NCBI RefSeq assembly: GCF_030161395.1
Contig: NZ_BSST01000001.1
Span: 248,001-312,000 of the forward strand
Reading direction: 5' to 3'
DNA from: Thalassotalea insulae
GTDB lineage: Bacteria; Pseudomonadota; Gammaproteobacteria; Enterobacterales; Alteromonadaceae
Length of the DNA stretch: 64,000 nucleotides
Part shown: one piece after another, positions 33,071 through 42,233 of the stretch
Numbering within the stretch: position 1 is the first letter of the stretch
Layout of the letters: each line of letters opens with the position of its first letter
The notes under the pieces: generated by a model
What the model was told of the DNA's origin: nothing
The model's input: only the letters and a program-made list of their open reading frames with translations
Database searches by the model: none
Program-made: the position numbers and the translations under genes

Positions 33071-33125
33071 TCTAGCGTATGTTTTTATAAGCTTTTATTT
33101 TTTCTTTCATTACTTTGATAAAAAG

Positions 33126-33139
33126 TTGATTTCTATCAA
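33126..33139. promoter_or_regulatory. FNR/DNR-type box before norCB
   Basis: TTGATTTCTATCAA is a perfect TTGAT-N4-ATCAA site, 79 bp before the norC start. Confidence 0.82.
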
Positions 33140-33204
33140 GCCTTTGACCTTTACAACTACCTATTATTAATTCGGTTTTATTACTTACTTTTAAGGGAAA
33201 TACC

Positions 33205-33651
33205 ATGTCTGATAGCTTTACTAAAGGCATGGCTCGAAATATTTATTATGGAGGAAGTATATTCTTCATATTAATATTTTTGGGCTTAACCTTGCACACA
33301 ACAAAAGAAATGCCTAAACGGGATCATCGTGAAAATATTACCGAAGCTGTAGAGCGCGGTAAGGAGTTATGGGAAAAAAATAACTGCATAGGTTGTCATA
33401 CATTAATTGGTGAAGGCGCATATTTTGCTCCTGAATTATCGAATGTATATCAACGTCGCGGTGGTGGAAATTTAGATTCATTCAAAGCATTTATGAATGG
33501 CTGGATGAAAGCACAACCATTAAATATTCCTGGTCGCCGTCAAATGCCTAACTTTCACCTAACTGATCAAGAAATTGATGATTTAGCTGAATTTTTGAAG
33601 TGGACGGCAGAAACCGATACTAATAACTGGCCGCCAAACGATGAGGGATAA
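33205..33651 (+). CDS. norC: Nitric oxide reductase subunit C (membrane cytochrome c)
   Basis: A 148-residue subunit that accepts electrons and passes them to NorB. One N-terminal anchor (YYGGSIFFILIFLGLTLHT) holds a periplasmic cytochrome c domain with haem site CIGCHT and a distal methionine in RRQMPNF. The conserved GAYFAPELSNVY segment follows the haem site as in other NorC proteins. Preceded by a perfect FNR/DNR box; norB follows after 4 bases. Confidence 0.95.
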   Translation: MSDSFTKGMARNIYYGGSIFFILIFLGLTLHTTKEMPKRDHRENITEAVERGKELWEKNNCIGCHTLIGEGAYFAPELSNVYQRRGGGNLDSFKAFMNGWMKAQPLNIPGRRQMPNFHLTDQEIDDLAEFLKWTAETDTNNWPPNDEG

Positions 33652-33655
33652 TGCG

Positions 33656-35047
33656 ATGAATACTCTAAAATATCAATCTCAAGCAGTCGCAAAGCCTTAT
33701 TTTGTTTTTGCTTTAATTTTATTCGTTGGTCAAATTTTGTTTGGCTTATTAATGGGCTTACAATACGTCGTTGGTGATATTGATGGTGGTCTTATTCCGT
33801 TCAATGTTGCACGTATGGTACATACCAACTTACTGATTGTTTGGCTGTTATTTGGCTTTATGGGGGCCGCTTATTATTTAGTACCTGAAGAATCAGAAAC
33901 TGAACTCTATAGTCCTAAATTAGCCATTGCGCTATTTTGGATATTTGCCGTCGCTGGCGTACTAACCATTCTTGGTTATCTGTTAGTGCCCTATTCTAAA
34001 CTTGCGGACTATACGTTAAACCATATCTGGCCAACGATGGGACGTGAGTTCTTAGAACAGCCGACAATTACTAAACTTGGAATTGTAGTTGTTGCATTAG
34101 GTTTCTTATTTAACTTAGGCATGACAATACTTAAAGGTCGTAAAACCGTTATTAATATCGTGTTGCTAACTGGTCTTGTCGGCTTAGCCGTTATGTTCTT
34201 ATTCTCTTTCTATAACCCTTCAAACTTAGCGCTAGATAAGCTTTTCTGGTGGTATGTCGTGCACTTATGGGTAGAAGGTGTTTGGGAATTGATCATGGGT
34301 GCGATTTTGGCCTATGTCTTAATCAAAATAACTGGTGTAGACCGTGAAGTTATCGAAAAATGGTTATATGTCATTATTGCAATGGCGCTGATCACAGGTA
34401 TTTTAGGTACCGGTCACCACTTCTATTGGTTAATGACGCCAGAATACTGGCAGTGGATTGGTAGTGTCTTCTCTGCACTTGAACCTTTACCTTTCTTTGC
34501 CATGGTATTGTACGCATTTAATATGGTCAACAGACGCCGTCGTGAGCATCCTAATAAAGCTGCCACCTTATGGGCATTAGGAACAGCGGTAATGGCGTTC
34601 TTAGGCGCTGGCGTATGGGGCTTCTTACACACCTTGGCTCCGGTCAACTACTTTACCCACGGCACGCAAATTACCGCAGCCCACGGTCATATGGCATTCT
34701 ATGGCGCATATGCGATGATAGTAATGACCATTATTTCTTATGCTATGCCGAAGATCCGCGGTATTGGTGAAGCAATGAGCAACCGATCTCAAGTATGGGA
34801 AATGTGGGGCTTCTGGCTAATGACCGTTGCCATGGTATTTATCACCTTATTCCTAACAGGTGCTGGTGTACTCCAAGTATGGTTACAACGTATACCTGAA
34901 ACAGGTGAGGCATTAAGCTTTATGGTGACACAAGATAAACTCGCTATTTTCTACTGGTTACGTGAAGCTGCGGGTGTCGTATTCTTACTTGGTTTAATTG
35001 CTTACCTATATAGCTTCTTTGTTGATAAAAAAGCAGCTGAAGCTTAA
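33656..35047 (+). CDS. norB: Nitric oxide reductase subunit B (catalytic)
   Basis: A 463-residue integral membrane haem-copper oxidase relative with about 12 membrane segments that reduces 2 NO to N2O. Active-site residues are present: His in ARMVHTNLL (haem b), His and Glu in VVHLWVEGVWELIMG (Fe_B ligands and nearby glutamate), GTGHHFYWL (two Fe_B histidines), and HGHMAFYGAY (ligands of haems b and b3). It is the cytochrome-c-dependent cNOR form: it has no N-terminal quinol-oxidase extension and has norC before it. The ATG at 33656 is chosen over 33641 because GAGGGA precedes it. Confidence 0.96.
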   Translation: MNTLKYQSQAVAKPYFVFALILFVGQILFGLLMGLQYVVGDIDGGLIPFNVARMVHTNLLIVWLLFGFMGAAYYLVPEESETELYSPKLAIALFWIFAVAGVLTILGYLLVPYSKLADYTLNHIWPTMGREFLEQPTITKLGIVVVALGFLFNLGMTILKGRKTVINIVLLTGLVGLAVMFLFSFYNPSNLALDKLFWWYVVHLWVEGVWELIMGAILAYVLIKITGVDREVIEKWLYVIIAMALITGILGTGHHFYWLMTPEYWQWIGSVFSALEPLPFFAMVLYAFNMVNRRRREHPNKAATLWALGTAVMAFLGAGVWGFLHTLAPVNYFTHGTQITAAHGHMAFYGAYAMIVMTIISYAMPKIRGIGEAMSNRSQVWEMWGFWLMTVAMVFITLFLTGAGVLQVWLQRIPETGEALSFMVTQDKLAIFYWLREAAGVVFLLGLIAYLYSFFVDKKAAEA

Positions 35048-35079
35048 TATTTATTAGCGATAAAATACTTATAATGATT

Positions 35080-35112
35080 GGCCGTGCTATTAATTAGCGC
35101 GGCCTTTATTTA
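35080..35112 (+). terminator. Intrinsic terminator after norB
   Basis: GGCCGTGCT pairs with AGCGCGGCC (8 of 9) with a 7-base loop, followed by TTTATTTATTT. Confidence 0.8.
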
Positions 35113-35144
35113 TTTAACCTCAGGTTATTTAGGATAATTTACCA

Positions 35145-35402
35145 ATGGCAAACTCCCAAGCTATCAGAAAAACGACGCCACACCTGCTACAAAAAGTAGC
35201 CAAAATTATCGCTGTAATAAGCACTTTGGTGGCAATAAGCTGTTTGATCTATGCCACAGTATTTATCGATCAACAAAATGATGTAATGAAGGCAAGTTTC
35301 GGCGCTTCGGCATTTTTCTTTTTTATGATCGCCATAGTATTAAAAGTCATAGCAGATACCAACCTGCCAAACCTTAAAATTTCTGATAATAAGGAGAAAT
35401 AA
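35145..35402 (+). CDS. Small two-segment membrane protein, unknown
   Basis: An 85-residue protein with two hydrophobic segments (IIAVISTLVAISCLIYATVF and ASAFFFFMIAIVLKVIA) and short charged ends. A TTTAGGA string precedes the start. No family recognised. Its place between norB and norD suggests a part in NO reductase biogenesis, but it might also be unrelated. Confidence 0.55.
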   Translation: MANSQAIRKTTPHLLQKVAKIIAVISTLVAISCLIYATVFIDQQNDVMKASFGASAFFFFMIAIVLKVIADTNLPNLKISDNKEK

Positions 35403-35432
35403 CCATTAAATAGTTAATTGCTACAACCTCTT

Positions 35433-35446
35433 TTGATTTAAGTCAC
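35433..35446. promoter_or_regulatory. Weak FNR/DNR-type box before norD
   Basis: TTGATTTAAGTCAC fits TTGAT-N4-ATCAA with two mismatches in the right half, 61 bp before norD. Confidence 0.5.
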
Positions 35447-35506
35447 AAACTCTGTTGACTAATATCATTACACTCTAGTTAATTACACCTGAAATAGTGA
35501 ACAAAT

Positions 35507-37342
35507 ATGGAAGAGTGGATTGGTGGTCTATGGCATAAATATATCACCCGAAAAGCGAGCGAAAATTTTGTTGATGCAGAAGTCAGTTTTGCTGAGGTCA
35601 ATAAATCCGTTGGCGTGGTATATCGTGCGTTAGGTGGCGAAAGCGTAAAACGAATTGAAGCTGCCAGTGCCAGAGATTATATTGTCAGGCGAAGTCTGCT
35701 ACAAAAAATAGCAGGAGAAAACAAGCAATTAAGCTTAGCATGGCAAGATGATGAAAGCTTAAGATTACCCGAAAAACTCGCCGTTTTTCCCGATAAATCC
35801 CTCAATAGAGATCTCTATATTTGGCTGGCGGTATTAGCGGCACATCAGCAAGGGAAATTTAACCATTGGGCGATAGATAATCAGCAGCTCGTTGTTGATG
35901 TGTTAACCAAATACCCAGCGTTAAAACCGAGGTACCAAAAACTGGCACAGGCCTTTATTAACCATCGCCCTGACTGCAGTAAACGCCCTATAGCAGAGCA
36001 ACAAATGGAGCAGGCGATCATCTGCGCCATAAAAGAACCTGGCTCAGTTAGTGACTTCCCTACTGTTAATTATGCACCACAAGCTGTATACCTTTGGTTA
36101 TATCCCTCCGCACATACTGATGCATTAGTAGAGCCTGATTACCAAGAAAACGAGTCCGAAGAAACCGAAAACTCCAATTCTGTCGCTAAAAGTAATGCAA
36201 GTCGTAAAAAAGCAGAGCGTGTTGATAACCCGAATGAAAAAGATGGCATGATGATTTTCCGTCTGGAAAGCATGTTTTCATGGAGCGAATTTAGCAAGTT
36301 AGATCGAGGCGTAGATGACAGCGATGATGATGAAGACAATACAAGGGTTGCAGAAGACCTTGATAACATTACCTTAAGTAAACAACATGAGCAAAAAAGC
36401 GCACGGATAAAGATTGATTTGGACTTACCATCTGCTTCCGAAGATGATATTCCATTAGCTGATGGCATTAAATTACCGGAATGGGATTATAAAATACAGC
36501 GTTTGGTGGCAGACAGATGTTTACTTTTTCCCATGCTACCGCGAGACAGTACACCGCAAAAGCTACCTTTTAAATTGCAAAAAACGGCTAACTTGATCCG
36601 GGCGCAATTTGAGCAGCTACAAAGTATTCGATACTGGTTAAAGACGCAACCTCAGGGGGAAGAACTAGACCTAGCAGCTTGGTTAGATTTTCATGTCGAA
36701 AGCCAAATATCACCGACCAAAGAGAAAGGGCTATATCAAAGCTTTAGGGGAAACAACCGAGATATTTCCAGTTTACTGTTGGCCGACTTTTCAATGTCAA
36801 CAGATGCCTATTTAGATGATAATAACCGTGTTATCGATGTAGTAAAAGACAGCATGATGCTGTTTGGCGAAGCATTAAATGCCGTTGGTGATAATTTTGC
36901 CATGTATGGTTTTTCTTCGGTGAAACGCAGTAATATTCGCTTTACCGTATTAAAGAACTTTACAGAGCGTTATGACGATAACATCAGAGGGCGATTACAA
37001 GCGATTAGACCTGGATTTTATACGCGTATGGGCGCTGCAATACGTCAGGCAACAAAAATTTTAACGGAGCAAAAAAGTACACAGAAATTATTGTTAATAT
37101 TAACCGATGGCAAACCAAATGATATTGATCATTATGAAGGCAGGTTTGGTGTAGAAGATACCAAACAGGCGATAACCGAAGCGCTCAAGCTAGGGATAAA
37201 ACCGTTTTGTTTAACCATAGATCAAGAAGCAGCCGACTATTTGCCCTATCTATTTGGTAGCAATGGTTATACCGTTATTCATAAGCCCTCCCAATTGCCG
37301 GTGCGCTTACCACAATTATACTATCAACTCACTCATCAATAG
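35507..37342 (+). CDS. norD: NorD: von Willebrand factor A domain protein for NO reductase activation
   Basis: A 611-residue cytosolic protein. The C-terminal VWA domain (about 420-610) has a MIDAS metal site (ADFSMST, DxSxS; TDGKPND; later Thr in GFYTRMG). A central acidic, low-complexity region (residues 205-320, with DDSDDDEDN) separates it from the N-terminal helical domain (MEEWIGGLWHKYITR). NorD works with the NorQ ATPase to load iron into NorB. It has its own upstream region and weak FNR/DNR box. Confidence 0.93.
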   Translation: MEEWIGGLWHKYITRKASENFVDAEVSFAEVNKSVGVVYRALGGESVKRIEAASARDYIVRRSLLQKIAGENKQLSLAWQDDESLRLPEKLAVFPDKSLNRDLYIWLAVLAAHQQGKFNHWAIDNQQLVVDVLTKYPALKPRYQKLAQAFINHRPDCSKRPIAEQQMEQAIICAIKEPGSVSDFPTVNYAPQAVYLWLYPSAHTDALVEPDYQENESEETENSNSVAKSNASRKKAERVDNPNEKDGMMIFRLESMFSWSEFSKLDRGVDDSDDDEDNTRVAEDLDNITLSKQHEQKSARIKIDLDLPSASEDDIPLADGIKLPEWDYKIQRLVADRCLLFPMLPRDSTPQKLPFKLQKTANLIRAQFEQLQSIRYWLKTQPQGEELDLAAWLDFHVESQISPTKEKGLYQSFRGNNRDISSLLLADFSMSTDAYLDDNNRVIDVVKDSMMLFGEALNAVGDNFAMYGFSSVKRSNIRFTVLKNFTERYDDNIRGRLQAIRPGFYTRMGAAIRQATKILTEQKSTQKLLLILTDGKPNDIDHYEGRFGVEDTKQAITEALKLGIKPFCLTIDQEAADYLPYLFGSNGYTVIHKPSQLPVRLPQLYYQLTHQ

Positions 37343-37351
37343 GTTGTAGCA

Positions 37352-37552
37352 ATGTCGCCAGATAACGTTCCGTGTTTATACTGTCAAACCCCCAATGATA
37401 GTCAAAATACCCATTGTCAAAACTGTGGCATGGCAATGCCTAAAAAACATCCGGAAAGTGCTAAGGTAAAACAAAAACTGTTCAAATACTTTTTTTGGGC
37501 GATTGCCCTATTTTGTCTGATCATGATGTTCTATCTACCTAGAAGTAATTAA
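37352..37552 (+). CDS. Zinc-ribbon protein with a membrane anchor (DnrP-like)
   Basis: A 66-residue protein. Two CX2C pairs (CLYC and CQNC, 14 residues apart) form a small zinc ribbon, followed by one membrane segment (FFWAIALFCLIMMFYL). Similar short proteins called DnrP sit next to nor genes in pseudomonads, as far as I recall, but the function is unproven. It starts 9 bases after norD and is probably co-transcribed. Confidence 0.65.
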   Translation: MSPDNVPCLYCQTPNDSQNTHCQNCGMAMPKKHPESAKVKQKLFKYFFWAIALFCLIMMFYLPRSN

Positions 37553-37568
37553 TATCACTTTGCTAGCA

Positions 37569-37700
37569 GCGCCGGGGGCCTGCATGGATGCAGGTTAGTA
37601 GAGTAACGCAGGAGCAGTTACCGAGAATCCAGAGGGGCTCGGCGTTTAACCCTTCTGGTTGCCGTGGTGGAGCAACCTCGACAAACCAATCAGCCGATAA
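37569..37700. repeat. Structured GC-richer intergenic sequence, repeat-like
   Basis: A block of about 130 bases, clearly richer in G+C than its surroundings, with successive small palindromes: CCTGCAT/ATGCAGG at 37579-37594 (2-base loop) and GTAAC/GTTAC at 37603-37621, then two weaker ones around CCAGAGG...CCTTCTGG and TTGC...GCAA. It looks like a dispersed intergenic repeat or an unknown structured RNA. Only one copy was seen here. Confidence 0.4.
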
Positions 37701-37750
37701 ACCCAAATAGTTTTATCAACTTACCCTTCAGATAAAGCTCTTTTGATGAT

Positions 37751-37775
37751 AACCACCTACTGAAATAGGTGGTTT
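37751..37775 (+). terminator. Hairpin after the norD unit
   Basis: AACCACCTA pairs with TAGGTGGTT (9 bp, 6-base loop). The T-run after it is short (TTT), so it may be only a weak terminator. Confidence 0.45.
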
Positions 37776-37786
37776 AGGGCTGAAAA

Positions 37787-37814
37787 AATAGAGAGATTTT
37801 ACAATCTCTCTATT
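37787..37814 (-). terminator. Intrinsic terminator of the metal efflux operon
   Basis: A perfect 12-bp inverted repeat AATAGAGAGATT / AATCTCTCTATT with a 4-base loop; on the minus strand it is followed by TTTT, just after the RND pump gene. Confidence 0.85.
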
Positions 37815-37850
37815 ACAGCCACTATTGGCATAACCCCCGCATTCTGCATG

Positions 37851-40800
37851 CTATCCATTTCTTAGTTGCGCAATTTTCCTTTGAGAAAACTTTGGGTATA
37901 AAGCAGGTAAAACAAATAAGGTAAGCAATGTCGCAGTGACTAAACCACCGACAATCACACAAGCTAACGGCTTTTGAATTTCAGCCCCTACGCCATCTGA
38001 AAGCAACATAGGTACTAAACCAAATGCCGAAGTTAACGCCGTCATTAATACCGGTCTCAATCTGGAAACCGCACCATCAATGACTGCATTTACCGGAGCT
38101 TTTGCTTGTTTGACACGCAGGTTAATACTTTCAACCATCACCACCCCGTTAAGCACAGCAACACCAAACAAGGTAATAAAGCCAATGGCACTCGGTACCG
38201 ACAAATACTGTTCAAAACTATACAGTGAAAACACACCACCGATAATCGCTAACGGTACATTGATGAGAATTAACAACGCTTGACTAATAGAAGAAAAAGC
38301 AAAATACAGTAGTAAAGCTATCAATGTCAGAGATAATGGTACCACTAGCATCAGCTTTTGTTGCGCTCGTTGCTGACTTTCAAATTGTCCGCCAATCATC
38401 ACCGAATATCCGGCAGGCAAGGTCACTTTTTCAGCAATAATTTGTCGAATGTCACTCACCACTTCTCCCATTGCTCTTCCTTGAACATTAGCTTGAATAA
38501 CAACACGGCGCTGGACATCATCTCTTCTTATTTGCGGCGGCCCCGATTGATATTCAATGGTGGCAACATCGGCAAGTCTTACCCAGGCGCCATTGGGAGA
38601 GGCGATTCTTAATTCAGATATTGCCTGCTTACTTTCACGAAACTTTGGTGCTAAACGCACATAGATATCATAACGCTCATTACCATTGACTATCTGTCCG
38701 GCAACAGCACCACCAACACCTTGCTGGATCAATTGCATAACATCTACGACTGAAAGTCCATAACGTGATAACTGACGTCTTTTTGGGGTGATCACCAACT
38801 GGGCTTCACCAGTAATTTGCTCTAATGCAACATCGGTCGCACCGGCTACCTGATTAATAACTTCAGCAATTTCCTGCCCCTTTTCTGCTAACACAGCTAA
38901 TTCTGCACCAAATAACTTAATCGCCAATTGTGCTTTCACCCCTGACAGCAATTCATCAACCCGGGTGGCAATAGGCTGAGAAAAATTAAATAACAAACCG
39001 GGAAACTCGGCTAGTGACTGTTCAAAACGTGATTGCAATTTAGCTCGAGTATCAGCCGTTTTCCATGTCGCACGAGGAGTGAGGCCAATAAGAATTTCAA
39101 TGTTATTGACCGGCTCAGGATCACCGCCAATTTCTGCACGCCCTATTCGACTAATGGCGTAACTAACCTCAGGAAAAGCAAGTAGTTTTTGTTCCAGCAC
39201 CGGCGCCACCGACAATGCCGTATCCAAACTCGACGAAGGGGCTAACGTCACTCGCAGGTTAATTGTCCCTTCTTCTAATTCAGGTACAAATTCACTACCA
39301 ATTCTGGTCAACAAAAATAATGCAACAGCAAGTAAACACACAACCCCGGTTATCATGAATCGGGTATGCTTAATCGCAACTTGCAGTGCTCGGCGATAAT
39401 AACTTTCCAAGTGAATTAATAACGTATTACGCTGCACCGTCATTTTCCTGGGTAGTAGTAAACAGGCAAGCGCTGGCACAATAACAAGCGCAACGATTAC
39501 CGCAGTGATCACAGCCAAAATAATACTTATCGCCATCGGCTGAAATAATTTAGCTTCAACCCCTTCAAAAGTAAAAAGCGGCATAAACACCACTAAAATG
39601 ATCAGAGAAGCAAAAAATATCGGCCGTGCTACTTCTTGTCCGGCTGCTTTGACAATATCAGCTAAATGCAAATTGTGTTTCGACTGAGCGCCCAGCTCTG
39701 CAGACAACTTTGTCTGCTGCAAGCGATTAACGATATTTTCAACCATCACGACCGAGCCATCCACCAGCATCCCGATAGCAACCGCCAAGCCTCCTAGCGA
39801 CATTAAGTTTGCCGAAATATTCATCCATGACATTAGCATCAACGCCATTGCGATAGAAACAGGTATAGAAACGATCACCAGCAATGTCGCGGTTAGATTC
39901 GCTAAAAACAGTGTTAGCACCACGGCAATAACAATAAAGGCAATAATTAACGCATTAACGACAGTATCAACGGCCTGAACGATCAAGTCCGCTTGATCAT
40001 AAAAGGTTTCAAAGCGCACTCCTGGCGGCAGCGCCTGATTGATTAACGAGATACGCCCTTTTATGCCATCAATCGTTGCTTTGGTATTAGCACCAACGCG
40101 TTTAAGTACAATCCCAGATACTACTTCACCTAAAGCTTCTATTTCACCGCTTTGAGTGCGACGCGTCATAGTAGTGGCACCTTGTCGGATCTCTTGCCCG
40201 ATATTAACTTGTGCAATATCAGCAATAGTTACCACGGATCCCAAATGTGTTTTTATCGGTACCTGAGCAATTTCCTGTAAGCCAAGCTCAGCTGTGGAAA
40301 ACCAACCGGTTCCTCTTATTACTAATTGTTCCTGACCACGCTGTAAATACCAGCCTCCGGCATTGCGATTATTATCAGCCAAGGCCGCCATCACTTGTTG
40401 CTGGTTTAACTGATAGCCCAGCAATTTTTTCGGATCAAGCTGTACCTGGTACTGTTTAACGCTACCACCAAATGACAGTACATCGGTCACGCCATCTATT
40501 GGCATCAATAACAATTTCACTAGCCAGTCATTTAAACTGCGCAATGCCATCGCATCATAGCCACTGGCACTATCGGCAATCAGCAAATACTGATAAATCT
40601 GCCCTAAGCCGGAAGTATTAGGGCCTATTTCGGGAAGACCTACGCCAGCAGGAATTAACTCCTTCGCCGACTGTAATCGTTCAAATACCAGCTGACGAGC
40701 AAAATAAATATCCGTACTTTCTTTAAAAACTATAGTCACGCTTGAAAGGCCGGTTTTGGAAATTGAACGTACTTGTTCAACATCAGGTAGCGCATACATT

Positions 40801-41021
40801 ACCGCTTCTATCGGGTAAGAGATCAGCTGCTCCACTTCAAGTGCAGCTAAGCCGGGAGCCTCGGTATTAACAACCACCTGCACGTTAGTAACATCTGGAA
40901 CAGCATCTAATTTCAATTTAGGTATTGTAAAAATTGCGCTCGCCATCGCTAACATCAGGGCAAGTGCAACTAATAGCCGGTTATTCACCGACCAGTGAAT
41001 TAACGAATTAAACATCAGCAT
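37851..41021 (-). CDS. Heavy-metal efflux RND transporter, CusA/CzcA family
   Basis: A 1056-residue inner-membrane pump that expels metal ions through a tripartite channel driven by protons. Features: start FNSLIHWSVNNRLLVALALM, the porter opening KLKLDAVPDVTNVQVVVNTEAPG (family hallmark), LNDWLVKLLLMPIDGVTDVLSFGG, two sets of membrane segments (about 340-530 and 860-1045) and AVAIGMLVDGSVVMVENI with the proton-relay Asp/Glu, and IKRRQLSRYGL-like ITPKRRQLSRYGL. CzcA versus CusA substrate type (Co/Zn/Cd or Cu/Ag) cannot be settled from the sequence by eye. Follows the adaptor gene by 8 bases. Confidence 0.93.
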   Translation of the reverse strand: MLMFNSLIHWSVNNRLLVALALMLAMASAIFTIPKLKLDAVPDVTNVQVVVNTEAPGLAALEVEQLISYPIEAVMYALPDVEQVRSISKTGLSSVTIVFKESTDIYFARQLVFERLQSAKELIPAGVGLPEIGPNTSGLGQIYQYLLIADSASGYDAMALRSLNDWLVKLLLMPIDGVTDVLSFGGSVKQYQVQLDPKKLLGYQLNQQQVMAALADNNRNAGGWYLQRGQEQLVIRGTGWFSTAELGLQEIAQVPIKTHLGSVVTIADIAQVNIGQEIRQGATTMTRRTQSGEIEALGEVVSGIVLKRVGANTKATIDGIKGRISLINQALPPGVRFETFYDQADLIVQAVDTVVNALIIAFIVIAVVLTLFLANLTATLLVIVSIPVSIAMALMLMSWMNISANLMSLGGLAVAIGMLVDGSVVMVENIVNRLQQTKLSAELGAQSKHNLHLADIVKAAGQEVARPIFFASLIILVVFMPLFTFEGVEAKLFQPMAISIILAVITAVIVALVIVPALACLLLPRKMTVQRNTLLIHLESYYRRALQVAIKHTRFMITGVVCLLAVALFLLTRIGSEFVPELEEGTINLRVTLAPSSSLDTALSVAPVLEQKLLAFPEVSYAISRIGRAEIGGDPEPVNNIEILIGLTPRATWKTADTRAKLQSRFEQSLAEFPGLLFNFSQPIATRVDELLSGVKAQLAIKLFGAELAVLAEKGQEIAEVINQVAGATDVALEQITGEAQLVITPKRRQLSRYGLSVVDVMQLIQQGVGGAVAGQIVNGNERYDIYVRLAPKFRESKQAISELRIASPNGAWVRLADVATIEYQSGPPQIRRDDVQRRVVIQANVQGRAMGEVVSDIRQIIAEKVTLPAGYSVMIGGQFESQQRAQQKLMLVVPLSLTLIALLLYFAFSSISQALLILINVPLAIIGGVFSLYSFEQYLSVPSAIGFITLFGVAVLNGVVMVESINLRVKQAKAPVNAVIDGAVSRLRPVLMTALTSAFGLVPMLLSDGVGAEIQKPLACVIVGGLVTATLLTLFVLPALYPKFSQRKIAQLRNG

Positions 41022-41029
41022 TTCCCTTG

Positions 41030-42160
41030 TTAGTGATTGTGGGTATCAAACCCGGCTTTTGCGATTTGCGCGGCAATAAAAAAAGCGCCTTCAATCACTA
41101 CCCGACTATGCTCGGGAAAATTCAATACTTGACGATAGCCATTTAATTCTCGCCCTAACGAAACTTCCTGCATGCTAAATTGTTCTTCACCAAGCGCGAT
41201 AAACACTGACCAGTCACCATGTTGATCTCTAACAAAGCTATTCTCTGGCAATGCGACAATAGGCATGTCGCTGGCAAGCTGAAAATTAACATCAACAAAC
41301 ATACCGGCATGCAGCTGATCATCAATATTTTCAACAGCGAGTCGTATACGGCGGGTACGGGTAACAGCATCGATAGTATGCGTTTGTTGAATCACTTTTG
41401 CCTGGTATTTTTGCTGTGCAAACGCTATCTCGGCTAACGTACCAACAGGAAAATTGTCTCGAGTATTCGCAGGTAAATTTGCTTCAACCCATAAGGTTTG
41501 TTCATTAGCAACGACCATGATAGCTTCACCGGCATCAACTCTTTGCCCGTCAATAAAATCATCGGCTAAAATGACACCATCACTTTGCGCGACTAAGGTG
41601 TATTGCCCCAGCTGTTCACTGGTTGCAAGTTCATTAACCGCTTGCTTTGTTAATCCTAGGGCAAGTAAACGGCCATAGGCCGCGTTAAAGGCTATCTCAG
41701 CGTTCACGAACACTTTTTCGCTGATCGCTTCTTTAGCCAGCCTGCTCACCCGTTGCCACTCACTTAATGCTATCCGATAATCGGCCTGAGCCTCGGCGAT
41801 TGATGCACTAAACAAGGTGACTAACGCCTGACCATTAACAACATGATCACCTAAAATAGCATGGCGACGAACCACAACCGACTCAGTTCGAGGGGAAACA
41901 AGATAGCTGGCATAACCATTAACTTTGATCTCTCCGGGTGCATAGACAACATAGGGAAAAAGCGCAGGTTTTACTTTGGCTACTTTAATATTTGCCAGCT
42001 GCTGCTGTGTTTTGCTGAGCTGAATACTAACTTGATGGTCAATGGTGTTGTCATTAACCAAGTGGCTGTTATCAAAGCCACTGGCATCACTACCAAAAAC
42101 AATAAAAAATACGGCAATAAGTGCGCGCCAAATGGCGACACCTGGAAATATAGTTTTCAT
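41030..42160 (-). CDS. RND efflux periplasmic adaptor subunit (CusB/CzcB-like)
   Basis: A 376-residue membrane-fusion protein linking the inner-membrane pump to an outer-membrane channel. N-terminal signal/anchor (WRALIAVFFIVFGSDASG), a barrel-sandwich domain split around a helical hairpin (SPRTESVVVRRHAILGDHVVNGQALVTLFS; EAQADYRIALSEWQRVSRL), then QYTLVAQSDGVIL and the beta-barrel (GTLAEIAFAQQKYQAKVIQQ). The usual helical hairpin is short, as in metal adaptors. Lies in an operon between the His-rich protein and the pump. No outer-membrane factor gene is adjacent. Confidence 0.88.
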   Translation of the reverse strand: MKTIFPGVAIWRALIAVFFIVFGSDASGFDNSHLVNDNTIDHQVSIQLSKTQQQLANIKVAKVKPALFPYVVYAPGEIKVNGYASYLVSPRTESVVVRRHAILGDHVVNGQALVTLFSASIAEAQADYRIALSEWQRVSRLAKEAISEKVFVNAEIAFNAAYGRLLALGLTKQAVNELATSEQLGQYTLVAQSDGVILADDFIDGQRVDAGEAIMVVANEQTLWVEANLPANTRDNFPVGTLAEIAFAQQKYQAKVIQQTHTIDAVTRTRRIRLAVENIDDQLHAGMFVDVNFQLASDMPIVALPENSFVRDQHGDWSVFIALGEEQFSMQEVSLGRELNGYRQVLNFPEHSRVVIEGAFFIAAQIAKAGFDTHNH

Positions 42161-42233
42161 AAAATACTCTTAATTTCATCATAAATTTCTTACTAACGCA
42201 TAACGCGCGGTTAAATGTGCAAATATGATAAAA

